From Pontiellaceae bacterium (GTDB lineage Bacteria > Verrucomicrobiota > Kiritimatiellia > Kiritimatiellales > Tichowtungiaceae): a stretch of DNA of 11,906 nucleotides. Location of the stretch: the NCBI GenBank assembly GCA_025457785.1, contig JALOTS010000035.1, forward strand, positions 1-11,906, in the 5' to 3' direction. The position numbers were made by a program, and so were the translations under genes. Positions 5,491-11,906 of the stretch are shown one piece after another. Under the pieces are notes generated by a model. It saw only the letters and a program-made list of their open reading frames with translations, made no database searches and was not told the origin of the DNA. How positions within the stretch are numbered: the stretch's first letter is position 1; each line of letters starts with the position of its first letter.

Positions 5491-8400
5491 AACCAAGGCA
5501 TCTGCCGCCATTGCTGCAAGGTCAGAACTTTTGAATCCGAATGTTATGTCATCTTTGGTATGAGCAACATCAGTAACAGGCTGTTTTGTATCCGCCGAAG
5601 CATCAGGAGGGGGTGAGGTCTGCTCAGATTTTGTGGCAGATGCAGGTTGCGCAACCTGCTCAGTCTGACCTGTCCCCTCCGAAGTGGTCTCCTGATTTTC
5701 CGGCGGCGGAGGTGGCGGCGGATCTGGCTGATCCTCTCCACTATGCCCGGTCGGGTCGTTGTATTTGATCGGGTTGTTATAGACATAGCTGTAGCGGTTG
5801 TAGGCCTGCGTGTCCGCCGGGTCGGGAATTATGGTGTCCGGGGAGATGAAGCGTCCGATAGCCTGGTCGTAGTAGCGGGCGCCGTAGTAGTAGAGCCCGA
5901 TTTCACGGTCAAATTCCTGCCCGGTGTAGAGATAGTTGACGGAGGCACCGAGGTTGAGCTCGTTGCGCATTTCGCCGTAGGGGGTGTAGGTGATGTGCGA
6001 AACCACTTCGCCGACGCGGTCGGTGACGACACTGGCGGAGCCGAGGTGGTCGTCGTGATAGTACATCATGCGCTGCGGGCCGGCAGGCGGGTCTGGCCAT
6101 TCAGTACGCTTCCCGACGCAGAATTCCATGATGATACGCGCATCGGTGGCGTTGGTGGCGCCGTCGTAGTTAACGTCGCCGTTAGCAAAAAACGGCACAG
6201 CATCCCAGCCGTTTTCGGGGTCGCGCTTGCCGTCGACGACCTGCTGAATGAACAGTGCGTCAACGATGTTGACCTCGCCGTCGCCGTTGACGTCACCGCG
6301 CTGGTATCCGGTTTGGGCATAGGTGGGAGAGACCAACATGCAGACCGCAAAGAAGGTGTAGAGAACCTTTTTGGCGAGAACTTGTCTGCCTCCGGCAGAT
6401 CCGCCGAAGGCGGAAAACTCGAAACTCGAAAATCGAAACTCAGCCACGAAAGAACGCAGAGAAAGAGATTTCAACCGCGAATGAACGCGAATGAACGCGA
6501 ATTGTATTTCGAAGAGCAAATCTTTTAAACTCGTAACTTGAAACTCGGAACTCGCAACTCGCAACTCAGAACTCGCAACTCCAAAACTCGTCATGCCTTC
6601 GGCAGATCCGCCGTGGCGGAAAACTCGCAACTCGCAACTCGCAACTCCCCCCCCATAGCCGACGATGCGTCTGACTTTGCGGCGGGGGGCGGCGCCGTAG
6701 CGCTCGCGGCTGGCGAAGAAAAAGAAGAGGGCCACAGTCAATACGCCAAGGGTGTTGACGATTGTTTTAAAGCGGCGAACATCGGGCAAGGCTTCGGCAA
6801 CATAGCAGATCAGGTTGCCGTTACTGATTTGTCTGCGAGTCCAGCGAGATGAGCCGGGGTCTTTCCCGCCGGGCATCAATCCGCCGGCAGCCGCAGCGGC
6901 AAGCAGTTCTTCTGTACCGGAAGACGGCGCGGCGGCAAGATTCTGGCCGTTCGGAATCGGATTGAAGGTGGCGACGCGTTTGGTGTCGAAGAAGACATGA
7001 CAGAGGGTTTCGTCGCCGTCGGTGCCGTGATGTTCTTCATAGCCGGGGCCGACATAGTAGGTGGTGTTGACCCGCTCGTCCGATTCGCCGAGGTTGACGG
7101 TTACTTTTTTGCTGAGGCGCTGTCCGCCGTCAAGATAGGTGAATTCGGCTTTGACCTTGATGTCGCTCATGAGCACCGTAACGAGACGGTTCTGCGCGTC
7201 GAAGGTGAGCACGCGCCCCATGGCATCGGTGATGTTTCCGTTGTCGTCATATGTGAAATTGTCGCTGCCGATGGAGGCAACGGCGTGGGGGCGGGACGTG
7301 TCGTAAACGTAGGTTTTGCCGTCGTCGTAGTCATCGTTTTTGGTGATGTTGCCAAGGATGTCGTAGTGGTAGGTTTTGGTCTTGGCTGGGAGCAGGTCAG
7401 ACTCTTTGGCGTAGGTTACGGCTTTGAGGCGGTTGAGTTCGTCGTACTGGATGTTGTCGTAGGTGGACGAGCGCTTCCCGGTGTAGAGATTATCTTTGAT
7501 GGCGGTCATCAGACCGCCTGCGTTGAAGGTGTAGCTGAGGTTCTGCAAAGCCCTGCCCTTTCCGGCGTGGCTGCTGCTGGTGCGCAGGCGGCGCGAGTTG
7601 GGATAGTAGGCGAACTGCGACTGCACCCCGTTGCCGTAGGAGACGCTTTCGACCTGACTGAGTTCGTTAAAGGAGTCCACCTTGTAGAGCGTTTTATTGT
7701 TTTCGCCGGTTCCATAAACGCTGGAGACCGATTCGAGATTGCCGACGGGGCCGTAGTTGTATTTCACGGCGGCCTGATTGCCGGGATAGGTGATCGTGTC
7801 GGGCCGGTCCAGTTCATCATAGGTGGTGGAGGTGATCCATGTCCGGGGGTCGGAACCGGTCAGCACCTGTTCGGTTTTCAGAACATTGCCGTGGGTGTCG
7901 TAGCTCATGCAGTTAACGATGCCGTTTTGCGTTGTCCGGTAGAGCTGCCCGGGATAGACGGTAAAGTCGGCATCATCACTGGAGTCGTATTCAAAGGTGA
8001 CAGTGTCCTGGGGGGTCCCTAAATCATTATGGGCGTAAACCCGTTTTTCCTCCGGGCGGCCGTGAGCATCGTAGTCAAACTCAATCCGGTTGCCGACGGC
8101 ATCGAGCTGGCTGGTCATGCGGCCGGCCTGGTCATAGCCGTAGATCCAGATTCCCATGTCTGGATCGATCATTTTGGTCTTGAGATCCAGACTGTCGAAG
8201 AAGAGCTGAATGCAGTTGTTTTTGGGATCCAAGGTATCGGTCAGCCGCTGGAGCCGGTCATAGACATAGGTTGTGCCGAGGGTCTGACCTTCGACATCCT
8301 CTTCGACCCGGATGGTCTGTTCCCAGGCGTTTTTGAAGATACGATGTTTAATTCCGAGCGCATCGGTAATCATAACGGCCCAGGGGTTGTCGTCCAGCCC

Positions 8401-11400
8401 GTACGCCGTAAGGATCGGCGCGGTGGGCGAACCGGCATCGCCCTGACGCGGGGTCATGGTTGTGACACGCCCCAGCGCGTCGTATTTGTAGGTGACCGCC
8501 GGATTGAAGGGGTTTTTGAAGGGGACAAATGCGCCGCCGTTTTCAAAGCGGGGCTCAAAGGCTTCGGCGATGCGGCCCTGTTCGTCGTAGATGGTGCTGT
8601 TTACACGGAAGATGTTGTTGCCCTTCTCCGATTCGGCGCGGGTCTGGATTTCGCGGCCGAGCCCGTCGGCATAGACATAGCTGTCGGCAATCAGAGTGGT
8701 GCCATTCGTCACGCCGGCGTACACTTTGGTATGGACATAGTTCGCCGAGGTGCCCTGCGCCCCGTTCACCCCGTTGAGGACGTATTCCTTTTCCTGAAGA
8801 AGCAGATCGTCCTTATAGCCCCGAACGGGCCGCAGGAACTCGTCATATTCGGTGGAAGCGGTCATTCCGGCCGGGTCGGTGGAACTGAAAAGCTGTCCGG
8901 AACGCGCATCGTAGTCGGTCAACGATGTCAGCTCGACCCCCGTTACCGGATCTTTCAGCGTGGTGGAAACCGGATACTGGTGATAGAAGTCGTCATACAC
9001 AATAGTCGTCTTCAGCCCGGCGGCATCCTGACTGAGCGTCGGGTTTCCATACGCATCGTACTCCAGGACCTTCAGAGTGGTCACGAACCGGTCTTCGGTG
9101 TTCCACCAGACTTTGGTGCAGTCCAGCAGACCGTCGGCCCGATACTCGCTTTGCGTCTCTTTGAGGCGGCAACCCAGATTGTCTTTATTATCGGCAGAGC
9201 AGATCCGGGAGATCGAGGGTTTGTCCACACAGTACTGCAACTGCGGACAGGTGCTTATATACGGGAAGGTTTTATATTCGGTGAAGGTATAGGTTTCATC
9301 ATTGCCGGTAGTTTCTGAATCGTATAAGCCGTTAGCCGGATTGCCCTTGACTTCGCCGTATTGTTTGACGGCCATCGGCAATCCAAGCGTATTGTCATTA
9401 AACGGAATGTTATTAAACGTATCGTCATAAACGGTCCGGGATGCAACCTCGCGGTGTGCGCCGGTGGCGGGGATGAATTTGAACTGCACATCGTCAGCCT
9501 TTTTGGCCCAGTAGCGGGGTTGATTATAGGGCGTGATATAAGAAGCCACATTCCATTTAGAGACGGTCGCGGAATAGAGCTTGCCGTCGGCCCCCCAGGT
9601 TTCTTCGCGATAGACCTGAGACCGCTTGGCTTCGGGGTCAGCCAGCTCGCCAGTGGCGTAATCCGCCAGCTCGCCGCTGGGATCATTTTCCGGGTCCACC
9701 CCGTTGCCCTGATGGAAATAGACCACCTTGGTGATGCCTTCGGAATCGGTGGTGGATCGTTTATGAAAGCCAAGGAACTCGTGCCGGCGGTTACCGGACG
9801 GATCATGAAAGTAACGTCCGCCCGCATAATTATAGCGCGAGGTGTAGGAGAGGCCCATGCCGTCGCTCAGGATATAGGTGTCCACCACGCGCGGAACCTG
9901 AGGCGAGTGGAAGTCCTCCGTCGCCCGGGCGGACGTATAGGTCGCACGGGCGCTCCCGCCCATGCCGTTCTGCGTGCAGGCCATCAGCTCGACACCGTCG
10001 CGGCCGCTGACCACCTCATTGCCCTGGAAGCCGCTGATGTCTGCCCTGCAGGCCGAAATAAATTCGGGAATGCCGTCGCCGGTAATGTCTGTTATCACCA
10101 GCCCCGACGAGCCGAAGGCGTAGCCCATATAGGGGGAAAAGTAATTCTCGCAGGAGGTGTCCTTAATGCGGACATGCGCCGTTCCGATGATCGGAACGGC
10201 CATATCATCGGGCGGGAGAAACGCATCATCCTTTTTCCAGCCGGCACCGGTATTCAGCCACACCTCATGTTTCTCTTCCGCCTGCCCGTACGGATCAGAG
10301 TATCCCCAGAAGTAAAAATCCGGGGGCGTGCAATCACATTTAGCATATTTGTTGCACCCATCATCATCCACATACTCATACCAACCTGTCCCGCCACATT
10401 TCTCACATTCCTCACCAGGCAAACTGGCAATAATGCCAGTCAGATAATTGTGCTGATTGGCGAGAAAGGGTAAGTCATAGCGGTGGGAAACATAGATATC
10501 GGTCATGCCGTCGCCGTTGAGATCGACCAGCCGCATTCCGAACGGCAGCGAATCGGTTTGCAATGAGGTAGGATTCGGGCTGAACCCCGGGGTGGTGAAG
10601 GTATAGGGAAGCGCCCAGAATTCCGTATAATCCTCCCAGCCGGAACCGTTATTCAGCCAGACTTTTATGTTTTCTTTTCCGCCTGAGATAGCAACCCCGT
10701 CATAGGCTGCTTCAAATCCGTTTGCGTGCCCGCTGGCGAAAATCAGGTCGGACAAGCCGTCGCCGTTCAGATCGGCAAACTGCAAGCCGCCGTCATCGGG
10801 AATAGTCCAGGAGTCGTTTGCTAAATCGGCCAGCAGCCGGTATCCGTTGGGAAGCTTCCATGCCGCAGCCCCTGCATCAATCCACCCGTTGCCGGTATTG
10901 AGATAAATATGCACGCCGGTCGGTACACTCGGAGTAAAATTTCCCTCTACAGCATAAACGATATCGGGCAGACTGTCCCCGTTGAGATCCGGGAACTGCA
11001 CGTTCAAACCGATGTGCGCCTTCGGCCAGTCTAACGGGTTGCAGGGATAAGATCCTGACTTGCTGATGATGCAGGAGGGATCAACAACCGCCTCCAGCGC
11101 CAGTCCGGCGGGAAGGTTCCACTGGGGAGCTGGCGCCCATCCGCTTCCGCTGTTAGTGTAGGCCGTCTTCCCGAGAATATCGGCACGCCCGTCACCGTTC
11201 AAATCCATCACCGTGTACTCCGAAGGCTCATCCGTTCCGGAAGACAGAAAAACCGGACCGGAAACCGGATCAACAGGGAGAGCAAAGCGCATGTCTTTCA
11301 CCCAGCCCGAACCCGTATTCAAATAGGCCACATTCAACAAGGAACGGCCGTTTGAACAAAGAATATCCTGAAATCCGTCGCCGTTCAGATCGGCAAAACG

Positions 11401-11739
11401 CGTACCGGCATCGGCGGGCGGATGGTCTCCGAGCTCATCACCGGGTTTGTCAGGATCGAACCACGAATCCGACAGCCAGACCGGCAGTTCATAATTCGGG
11501 CGCTTCTGGAACACCTCCTCATCTTTTTGCATCCCGCTGTAAGTAAATACGACCGGCGGAAGGAATGTTATGCCGTCTGTTCCAAAGCGGGTAATCGACT
11601 CGATACGCAGCCGCCCGGCCTCATCATGGCCGTATTGCGGAACCCAGGCCGCAACCAGTGCTCCGCTTGATTTCGCTTCAATCCGGGCGAGCCGCTTCGA
11701 GTGCATGACCTTGAAGCCGGCCGAATAATCCACTTTCAC
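5020..11739 (-). CDS. giant RHS/Tc-like polymorphic toxin protein, 5'-partial (2239 aa in this frame)
   Basis: Resembles a fused TcB-TcC/RHS protein: a YD-repeat shell thought to enclose and release a C-terminal effector. In order: six FG-GAP-type calcium loops (DLNGDG and variants, about residues 115-560); a TcdB-middle-like stretch (VVDTYILSDGMGLSYTSRYN, RRHEFLGFHKR); many YD repeats (about 870-1580, e.g. YDALGRVT, YDELNRLKAV); an inserted segment (about 1590-1890) with two hydrophobic stretches and a dockerin pair; the RHS core (YYHDDHLGSASVVTD from 1893, RYYDQAIGRFISPD, YNNPIKYNDPTGH ending at 1999); a P/T/Q-rich linker; and a DUF4329-like tip (about 2085-2239). The GTG at 11739 is not a convincing start: the same frame continues upstream as protein-like sequence to a TAG at 11866. 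The true gene starts outside the window. The stop is TAA at 5020-5022. The tip DNA is visibly more AT-rich than the cage, as is usual for exchangeable RHS tips. No immunity gene follows. Confidence 0.88.
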   Translation of the reverse strand: MKVDYSAGFKVMHSKRLARIEAKSSGALVAAWVPQYGHDEAGRLRIESITRFGTDGITFLPPVVFTYSGMQKDEEVFQKRPNYELPVWLSDSWFDPDKPGDELGDHPPADAGTRFADLNGDGFQDILCSNGRSLLNVAYLNTGSGWVKDMRFALPVDPVSGPVFLSSGTDEPSEYTVMDLNGDGRADILGKTAYTNSGSGWAPAPQWNLPAGLALEAVVDPSCIISKSGSYPCNPLDWPKAHIGLNVQFPDLNGDSLPDIVYAVEGNFTPSVPTGVHIYLNTGNGWIDAGAAAWKLPNGYRLLADLANDSWTIPDDGGLQFADLNGDGLSDLIFASGHANGFEAAYDGVAISGGKENIKVWLNNGSGWEDYTEFWALPYTFTTPGFSPNPTSLQTDSLPFGMRLVDLNGDGMTDIYVSHRYDLPFLANQHNYLTGIIASLPGEECEKCGGTGWYEYVDDDGCNKYAKCDCTPPDFYFWGYSDPYGQAEEKHEVWLNTGAGWKKDDAFLPPDDMAVPIIGTAHVRIKDTSCENYFSPYMGYAFGSSGLVITDITGDGIPEFISACRADISGFQGNEVVSGRDGVELMACTQNGMGGSARATYTSARATEDFHSPQVPRVVDTYILSDGMGLSYTSRYNYAGGRYFHDPSGNRRHEFLGFHKRSTTDSEGITKVVYFHQGNGVDPENDPSGELADYATGELADPEAKRSQVYREETWGADGKLYSATVSKWNVASYITPYNQPRYWAKKADDVQFKFIPATGAHREVASRTVYDDTFNNIPFNDNTLGLPMAVKQYGEVKGNPANGLYDSETTGNDETYTFTEYKTFPYISTCPQLQYCVDKPSISRICSADNKDNLGCRLKETQSEYRADGLLDCTKVWWNTEDRFVTTLKVLEYDAYGNPTLSQDAAGLKTTIVYDDFYHQYPVSTTLKDPVTGVELTSLTDYDARSGQLFSSTDPAGMTASTEYDEFLRPVRGYKDDLLLQEKEYVLNGVNGAQGTSANYVHTKVYAGVTNGTTLIADSYVYADGLGREIQTRAESEKGNNIFRVNSTIYDEQGRIAEAFEPRFENGGAFVPFKNPFNPAVTYKYDALGRVTTMTPRQGDAGSPTAPILTAYGLDDNPWAVMITDALGIKHRIFKNAWEQTIRVEEDVEGQTLGTTYVYDRLQRLTDTLDPKNNCIQLFFDSLDLKTKMIDPDMGIWIYGYDQAGRMTSQLDAVGNRIEFDYDAHGRPEEKRVYAHNDLGTPQDTVTFEYDSSDDADFTVYPGQLYRTTQNGIVNCMSYDTHGNVLKTEQVLTGSDPRTWITSTTYDELDRPDTITYPGNQAAVKYNYGPVGNLESVSSVYGTGENNKTLYKVDSFNELSQVESVSYGNGVQSQFAYYPNSRRLRTSSSHAGKGRALQNLSYTFNAGGLMTAIKDNLYTGKRSSTYDNIQYDELNRLKAVTYAKESDLLPAKTKTYHYDILGNITKNDDYDDGKTYVYDTSRPHAVASIGSDNFTYDDNGNITDAMGRVLTFDAQNRLVTVLMSDIKVKAEFTYLDGGQRLSKKVTVNLGESDERVNTTYYVGPGYEEHHGTDGDETLCHVFFDTKRVATFNPIPNGQNLAAAPSSGTEELLAAAAAGGLMPGGKDPGSSRWTRRQISNGNLICYVAEALPDVRRFKTIVNTLGVLTVALFFFFASRERYGAAPRRKVRRIVGYGGGVASCELRVFRHGGSAEGMTSFGVASSELRVASSEFQVTSLKDLLFEIQFAFIRVHSRLKSLSLRSFVAEFRFSSFEFSAFGGSAGGRQVLAKKVLYTFFAVCMLVSPTYAQTGYQRGDVNGDGEVNIVDALFIQQVVDGKRDPENGWDAVPFFANGDVNYDGATNATDARIIMEFCVGKRTEWPDPPAGPQRMMYYHDDHLGSASVVTDRVGEVVSHITYTPYGEMRNELNLGASVNYLYTGQEFDREIGLYYYGARYYDQAIGRFISPDTIIPDPADTQAYNRYSYVYNNPIKYNDPTGHSGEDQPDPPPPPPPENQETTSEGTGQTEQVAQPASATKSEQTSPPPDASADTKQPVTDVAHTKDDITFGFKSSDLAAMAADALVGKDPSSKRREFGAVIYKSGDQYGFTLPYADGQVDGVDLSEAKSRMPEGSTLVGDYHNHTDYSIRDANTGEITYTGDPVCTDAGLDNFSGTDRDNSLLTADTEMKKGGKEYTAYVSTPSSAVLRMDMVVDGEWVANDTAIAMNYIDKGTIRGHDYGK
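6108..6300 (-). other. type I dockerin-like pair of calcium loops within the RHS protein
   Basis: Two F-hand loops with the dockerin spacing of acidic residues: DVNGDGEVNIVD (residues 1816-1827) and DVNYDGATNATD (1855-1866), each preceded by G and followed by a short helix (ALFIQQVVDGKR; ARIIMEFCVGKR). Type I dockerins bind cohesins and usually sit at the C-terminus of secreted enzymes. Here the pair lies inside an RHS protein just after a signal-peptide-like stretch. No cohesin is seen in the window. Confidence 0.75.
6387..6421 (+). repeat. double-hairpin module, copy A
   Basis: Two adjacent small palindromes, TGCC-TCC-GGCA and CCGCC-GAA-GGCGG, separated by GATC-like bases and followed by AAAACTCG. 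Copy B at 6594-6627 has the same order. Such REP-like modules are normally intergenic; this one lies inside the RHS reading frame. Confidence 0.7.
6416..6443 (+). repeat. degenerate heptanucleotide array (4 units)
   Basis: Four consecutive 7-mers related to AACTCGA (AACTCGA twice, AAATCGA, AACTCAG) directly follow hairpin module A. They are close to the AACTCGC heptads found further right. Confidence 0.6.
6476..6502 (+). repeat. 10-bp tandem repeat (CGCGAATGAA, about 2.7 units)
   Basis: CGCGAATGAA occurs twice in succession followed by CGCGAATT, within the RHS reading frame. The period of 10 is not a multiple of 3. Similar 'accgcgaatgaacgcgaat' strings are, from general experience, typical of intergenic repeats in environmental bacteria. 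Confidence 0.65.
6528..6590 (+). repeat. heptanucleotide array 1 (8-9 units of AACTCGC type)
   Basis: Consecutive 7-mers AACTCGT, AACTTGA, AACTCGG, AACTCGC, AACTCGC, AACTCAG, AACTCGC, AACTCCA, then AAACTCG. On the coding strand this is GCGAGTT repeated and is translated as ELRVASSE-type low-complexity protein. Confidence 0.8.
6594..6627 (+). repeat. double-hairpin module, copy B
   Basis: TGCC-TTC-GGCA followed by CCGCC-GT-GGCGG, then AAAACTCG, matching copy A at 6387-6421 apart from the loops. It separates the two main heptad arrays. Confidence 0.7.
6622..6654 (+). repeat. heptanucleotide array 2 (3 exact AACTCGC units) ending in a C8 tract
   Basis: Three exact AACTCGC units and a partial fourth run into eight consecutive C (6647-6654), which is G8 on the coding strand (read as Y-G-G-G-V). 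Perfect short repeats and homopolymers like these are slippage-prone. Confidence 0.85.
10070..11396 (-). other. FG-GAP/VCBS-type repeat region of the RHS protein
   Basis: Six copies of a D-x-N/T-G-D calcium loop followed by a hydrophobic strand and, usually, a [LN]N[TNS]G[SNA]GW motif: DLNGDGFQDIL, DLNGDGRADIL, DLNGDSLPDIV, DLNGDGLSDLI, DLNGDGMTDIY and DITGDGIPEFI. This is the beta-propeller type seen in integrin-like and TcB/SpvB proteins, usually placed outside the RHS shell. Assigning it as a propeller is inference from family knowledge. Confidence 0.8.
10330..10407 (-). other. cysteine-rich knuckle inside the FG-GAP region
   Basis: Residues 445-470 of the RHS frame carry CEKCGGTGW, then C462, and end in KCDC (C468, C470). 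The C-x2-C-x-G-x-G part is identical in form to the zinc-binding repeats of DnaJ-like proteins. It sits in a loop between the fifth calcium loop and its EVWLNTGAGW strand, in DNA that is more AT-rich than its surroundings, so it looks like an insertion. Metal binding is inference; five cysteines allow one four-cysteine site. Confidence 0.5.
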
Positions 11740-11906
11740 ATCCTCACGGGCTTCCCAGAAAAATTTTACATCGTGCTTTCCCTCTGGCGTGTTATCACAG
11801 TCATAATAGCCGGCATACTTGTTCGTCTCCAGATAAACGGTCCGTTCATCCGCTTCGCGAAGGTACTAATAGCGTATGTCATTCCCTTGAGTATCGCGCT
11901 TTTCGG
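11740..11906 (-). pseudogene. upstream continuation of the RHS gene, interrupted by an in-frame TAG
   Basis: Reading the RHS frame toward its N-terminus gives, after a stop at 11866-11868, YLREADERTVYLETNKYAGY then YDCDNTPEGKHDVKFFWEAR. Before the stop, from the window edge, it gives EKRDTQGNDIRY. DTQGNDIRY-x-Y is the 'D..GN.i.Y.Y' pattern seen in SpvB/Tc-like N-terminal regions, so coding sense is kept on both sides of the TAG. The TAG therefore looks like a single-base nonsense change (for example from TGG, CAG or AAG), a sequencing error, or a read-through codon. If real, it separates the secretion and SpvB-like N-terminus from the 2239-aa remainder. Confidence 0.65.

Larger units (their letters stand above)
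6070..6970 (-). other. inserted segment between RHS cage and core: hydrophobic stretch, repeat DNA, hydrophobic stretch, dockerin
   Basis: In most RHS proteins the last cage strand (here VFFDTKRVATF, residue 1584 on) is followed closely by the YYxDHLGS block (here from 1893). Here about 300 residues intervene. They contain an alanine-rich part, a hydrophobic stretch VNTLGVLTVALFFFFA (about 1660-1675), a low-complexity part translated from intergenic-type repeats, a second hydrophobic stretch shaped like a signal peptide (KKVLYTFFAVCMLVSPTYAQ, about 1790-1809), and a dockerin pair. Two hydrophobic stretches could anchor the protein or form a hairpin. Alternatively the second could be a former start of a separate secreted gene; no ATG remains there. 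Confidence 0.65.

Noticed and set aside
5647..6528. 293-codon plus-strand open frame with valine-rich repeats
   Set aside because: Antisense to the RHS core, dockerin and linker; composition mirrors the opposite strand, and the end runs into repeat DNA.
6528..6650. Heptad and hairpin repeats as a CRISPR array
   Set aside because: Units are 7 bp in direct tandem without unique spacers, and no cas genes are present.
6997..9318. Two long plus-strand open frames (341 and 429 codons) opposite the RHS cage
   Set aside because: Antisense to the YD-repeat region; the V/G/F/D-rich repetitive translation reflects the complement of the repeat codons rather than a gene.
9361..10473. 370-codon plus-strand open frame
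   Set aside because: Antisense to the FG-GAP and TcdB-middle-like parts, with no family motifs.
11737..11739. GTG at 11739 as the true RHS start
   Set aside because: It lies inside a protein-like stretch that continues upstream in frame (FFWEAREDVKVDYSAG), and there is no well-spaced ribosome binding site.
1..11906. tRNA, rRNA or riboswitch genes
   Set aside because: No cloverleaf-like segment, conserved rRNA block or riboswitch core was recognised by eye on either strand.

Overview
The window looks like an accessory, repeat-rich stretch of an environmental bacterial chromosome, most likely a PVC-type lineage (Kiritimatiellota, Verrucomicrobiota, Lentisphaerota or Planctomycetota). The reasons are a secreted GH38 alpha-mannosidase, a REP-associated tyrosine transposase bounded by GGGGTCAGTCC-type inverted repeats, an IS66 remnant, a giant RHS/Tc-like protein carrying type I dockerin loops, and short-period intergenic-type repeats. 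This placement is inference; there is no rRNA or marker gene in the window.

Layout from left to right: (1) 1-45, possible last codons of a plus-strand gene that enters from outside. (2) 150-3530, minus strand, a large secreted GH38 alpha-mannosidase. (3) 3532-4613, a compact mobile unit: one RAYT-family HUH transposase gene (minus strand, best start 4546) framed by perfect 23-bp inverted repeats. Its stop codon lies in one repeat, 5 nt before the mannosidase ATG. (4) 4614-5015, the 3' stub of an IS66-family transposase on the plus strand, followed by the IS66 right end, the last ~75 bp of which is tandemly duplicated. (5) 5020 to the window end, minus strand, a giant RHS protein whose start lies beyond the window. 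Its order from N to C is six FG-GAP calcium-loop repeats with a cysteine-rich insert, a TcdB-middle-like segment, a long YD-repeat cage, an inserted segment with two hydrophobic stretches and a dockerin pair, the RHS core, a proline-rich linker, and a C-terminal DUF4329-like tip domain with JAMM-like residues.

The RHS gene is the most unusual item. An in-frame TAG at 11866-11868 interrupts a frame that otherwise reads as protein on both sides. In the inserted segment, DNA that looks like intergenic repeat (heptanucleotide arrays, 10-bp repeats, double-hairpin modules and a G8 tract) is read through in frame between the two hydrophobic stretches. Because 7, 10 and 1 are not multiples of 3, a copy-number change would switch the frame before the RHS core and toxin tip are translated. 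No immunity gene follows the toxin tip; an IS66 end abuts the stop codon instead.

The mannosidase is not obviously related in function to the RHS gene. The two appear juxtaposed by nested transposition (RAYT unit against a broken IS66). The RAYT unit now probably supplies the upstream transcript and the Shine-Dalgarno sequence for the mannosidase.
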